From Hyphomicrobiales bacterium (GTDB taxonomy: Bacteria > Pseudomonadota > Alphaproteobacteria > Rhizobiales > CAYWUX01): a DNA stretch of 7,414 bases. The position numbers and the translations under genes were made by a program. Numbering within the stretch: the first letter of the stretch is position 1; each line of letters opens with the position of its first letter. The stretch covers positions 1 through 7,414 of the forward strand of contig JANQOC010000671.1 of NCBI GenBank assembly GCA_028279265.1. The letters run 5' to 3'. The notes beneath the pieces are model-generated. The model had not been told where the DNA came from, made no database searches, and saw only the letters and a list, made by a program, of their open reading frames with translations. Shown here piece by piece: positions 6,168 through 7,414 of the stretch.

Positions 6168-7231
6168 GTCAACAATCTGACGCACAAGTCATCAGCCACA
6201 CAACGGAACTGGCAAAAGAGGATACCATACTCAGTCCCCGGTTCTATACCACCAATTTTGATGAACTGGACAAAATTGACGTAACACCCGTTCGTGCCGA
6301 GTGGGATGAACTGATAGCCGAGTTACGTTCTGATCCGAACAAGGGACACTTCAAACGAACCGATGAGTGGGATAAGGTCGACTTCGAAAGTCTGCCAGAG
6401 GGTTTGCGAAAAGAATTTGTTGATTTTCTGGTGAGTTCATTAACCGCGGAGTTTTCCGGTTGTGTACTTTATGCGGAAATGAAAAAACGGGGAACCAACA
6501 AGGATATTTGTGAGCTCTTCAGCTACATGGCCCGGGACGAGTCCAGGCACGCCGGTTTCATCAACGATACCTTGAAAGACTTTGGAATTGGCGTCGACCT
6601 CGGGTTCCTGACGAAGACGAAAAAGTACACGTACTTCCAGCCGAAGTTCATATTCTATGCGACCTATCTTTCAGAGAAAATCGGCTACGCCCGCTATATA
6701 ACCATCTTCAGACATCTGGAACGCCATCCCGACAAGCGCTTCCATCCCATTTTCAAGTGGTTCGAACAATGGTGCAATGATGAGTTTCGCCACGGAGAAG
6801 CCTTTGCATTATTGATGCGTGCCCGGCCGGATGTGCTTTCAGGATTGAACAAACTCTGGGTCCGCTTTTTCCTGCTCGCCGTCTTTGCCACCATGTTTGT
6901 CAGAGATCACCGGCGCGATGAATTCCACAAAGCGCTCGATGTCGATCCCACCGAATATGGAATGCAGGTATTTCGCGTAACAAGTGAAATTTCACGCCAG
7001 GTATTCCCCCTGATGCTGGATGTTGACAATCCGAAGTTTCTGGCACGCCTAAAAGAATTGGTCCGCTATGCCAATGCGATGGACGATGCCAAATCCAAAG
7101 GCGGCGTATCAGGTTTGTTTAAGCGGGGCATTTATTTCGGTGCGGTCGCAACAACCATAGCAAGACTTTATCTTCTCCCTGTCAGGAAAAATGAAATCCC
7201 GGAACGAAGCCGCCTCGCCCCGGCCTGGTAG
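6164..7231 (+). CDS. acsF: Oxygen-dependent Mg-protoporphyrin IX monomethyl ester oxidative cyclase
   Basis: AcsF is the diiron catalytic subunit of the aerobic cyclase, which uses O2 and reductant to form the isocyclic ring E, turning Mg-protoporphyrin IX monomethyl ester into divinyl-protochlorophyllide. The 355-residue protein is full length for the family. Likely iron ligands of the ferritin-like four-helix bundle are visible: Glu96 (LTAEFSG), Glu126 and His129 (RDESRHAGF), Glu171 (YLSEKIGYARY) and Glu207 and His210 (NDEFRHGEAF). Other family segments are FVDFLVSSLTAEFSG (85-99) and KYTYFQPKFIFYATYLSEK (154-172). The start at 6164 overlaps the upstream stop by four bases and has a strong ribosome site. 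The presence of this enzyme means the cell can complete ring E with oxygen; whether the oxygen-independent enzyme BchE also exists cannot be seen here. Confidence 0.98.
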   Translation: MSQQSDAQVISHTTELAKEDTILSPRFYTTNFDELDKIDVTPVRAEWDELIAELRSDPNKGHFKRTDEWDKVDFESLPEGLRKEFVDFLVSSLTAEFSGCVLYAEMKKRGTNKDICELFSYMARDESRHAGFINDTLKDFGIGVDLGFLTKTKKYTYFQPKFIFYATYLSEKIGYARYITIFRHLERHPDKRFHPIFKWFEQWCNDEFRHGEAFALLMRARPDVLSGLNKLWVRFFLLAVFATMFVRDHRRDEFHKALDVDPTEYGMQVFRVTSEISRQVFPLMLDVDNPKFLARLKELVRYANAMDDAKSKGGVSGLFKRGIYFGAVATTIARLYLLPVRKNEIPERSRLAPAW

Positions 7232-7258
7232 CATTAACTTTTCTTTGGAGTGCAGTGA

Positions 7259-7414
7259 ATGGCATCAATATTAATACCGGCGCTATTTGCCATTCTTTTG
7301 TGGTGGTTCAGCACTGGCATTATAATGCTGTTGGATGGATTGCACCGGCGTACCTTCAAGTACAGCATGGGCTGGATTTCGATACTTGCGCTCGCTGCAA
7401 TCCTCGTGCTCTGG
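7259..7414 (+). CDS. puhE: Photosynthesis-cluster membrane protein PuhE, N-terminal part (3' end outside the window)
   Basis: The frame opens with ATG at 7259, directly after an in-frame TGA at 7256-7258, so no earlier start in this frame is possible. GGAG at 7247-7250 lies eight bases upstream. The 52 visible residues contain a hydrophobic helix at about 3-25 (SILIPALFAILLWWFSTGII), then LLDGLHRRTFKYSMGW (24-39) and the start of a second helix (40-52). FSTG followed by a LDGL.RRTF-like segment is characteristic of PuhE (DUF3623-type) proteins, polytopic membrane proteins of about 250-300 residues. In Rhodobacter capsulatus loss of puhE alters RC-LH1 levels and bacteriochlorophyll production. 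puhE commonly follows acsF or puhC in these clusters. The truncation is due only to the window edge. Confidence 0.88.
   Translation, partial: MASILIPALFAILLWWFSTGIIMLLDGLHRRTFKYSMGWISILALAAILVLW

Noticed and set aside
7232..7258. A possible terminator or promoter in the 27-base gap between acsF and puhE.
   Set aside because: No stem-loop with a T-run and no paired -35/-10 elements are present; the gap holds the puhE ribosome site and little else.
1..7414. PpsR/CrtJ operator sites (TGT-N12-ACA), the usual oxygen- and light-responsive repressor sites of such clusters.
   Set aside because: Scanning by eye found only matches with wrong spacing (for example N11 at 2740, 2995 and 3336) or a mismatch (TGT-N12-ACC at 6894). 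A true site would more likely lie upstream of bchH or further genes outside the window. A computed pattern search would be needed for certainty.

Overview
The window is an internal piece of an alphaproteobacterial-type photosynthesis gene cluster, the block of genes that lets purple and aerobic anoxygenic phototrophic bacteria make bacteriochlorophyll and assemble the reaction centre. All ten genes lie on the + strand, and almost every base is coding. From left to right I read: bchH (3' end only), bchL, bchM, lhaA, puhA, puhB, puhC, a small gene that is probably bciE, acsF, and puhE (5' end only). The identifications come from protein motifs recognised by eye and from gene order. No database search was run.

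The organism is most likely a member of the Alphaproteobacteria. The order bchH-bchL-bchM-lhaA-puhABC is the classic superoperon of this group, and the small gene before acsF fits the accessory cyclase protein described from alphaproteobacteria. Base composition looks moderate, roughly half G+C by eye, rather than the very high G+C of many Rhodobacter-like species. The reaction-centre H protein has the N-terminal LRREDRREGYP pattern of Blastochloris/Rhodopseudomonas-type H subunits. I would not name a genus from this.

Positions 1-2464 hold bacteriochlorophyll synthesis: Mg insertion (bchH), the DPOR iron protein (bchL) and the Mg-protoporphyrin methyltransferase (bchM). Positions 2464-5845 hold photocomplex structure and assembly: the LH1 assembly protein (lhaA), the reaction-centre H subunit (puhA) and the assembly factors puhB and puhC. 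Positions 5838-7231 hold the oxygen-dependent cyclase, with its putative partner (bciE) and catalytic diiron subunit (acsF). puhE starts at 7259 and runs off the window.

BchH, BchM and AcsF (with BciE) carry out successive steps: protoporphyrin IX to Mg-protoporphyrin IX, then to its monomethyl ester, then to divinyl-protochlorophyllide. BchL supplies electrons for the later reduction to chlorophyllide. LhaA and PuhA/B/C/E place the finished pigment into the RC-LH1 core. Genes either overlap (bchL/bchM, bchM/lhaA, puhA/puhB, puhC/bciE, bciE/acsF) or are separated by 8-27 bases. There is no room for a conventional intergenic promoter or terminator, so the window is probably transcribed as one long message, perhaps with internal promoters inside genes. 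I see no mobile elements, RNA genes, CRISPR arrays or broken genes. This is a canonical, well-known system; the least characterised parts are the small bciE-like gene and the assembly factors.
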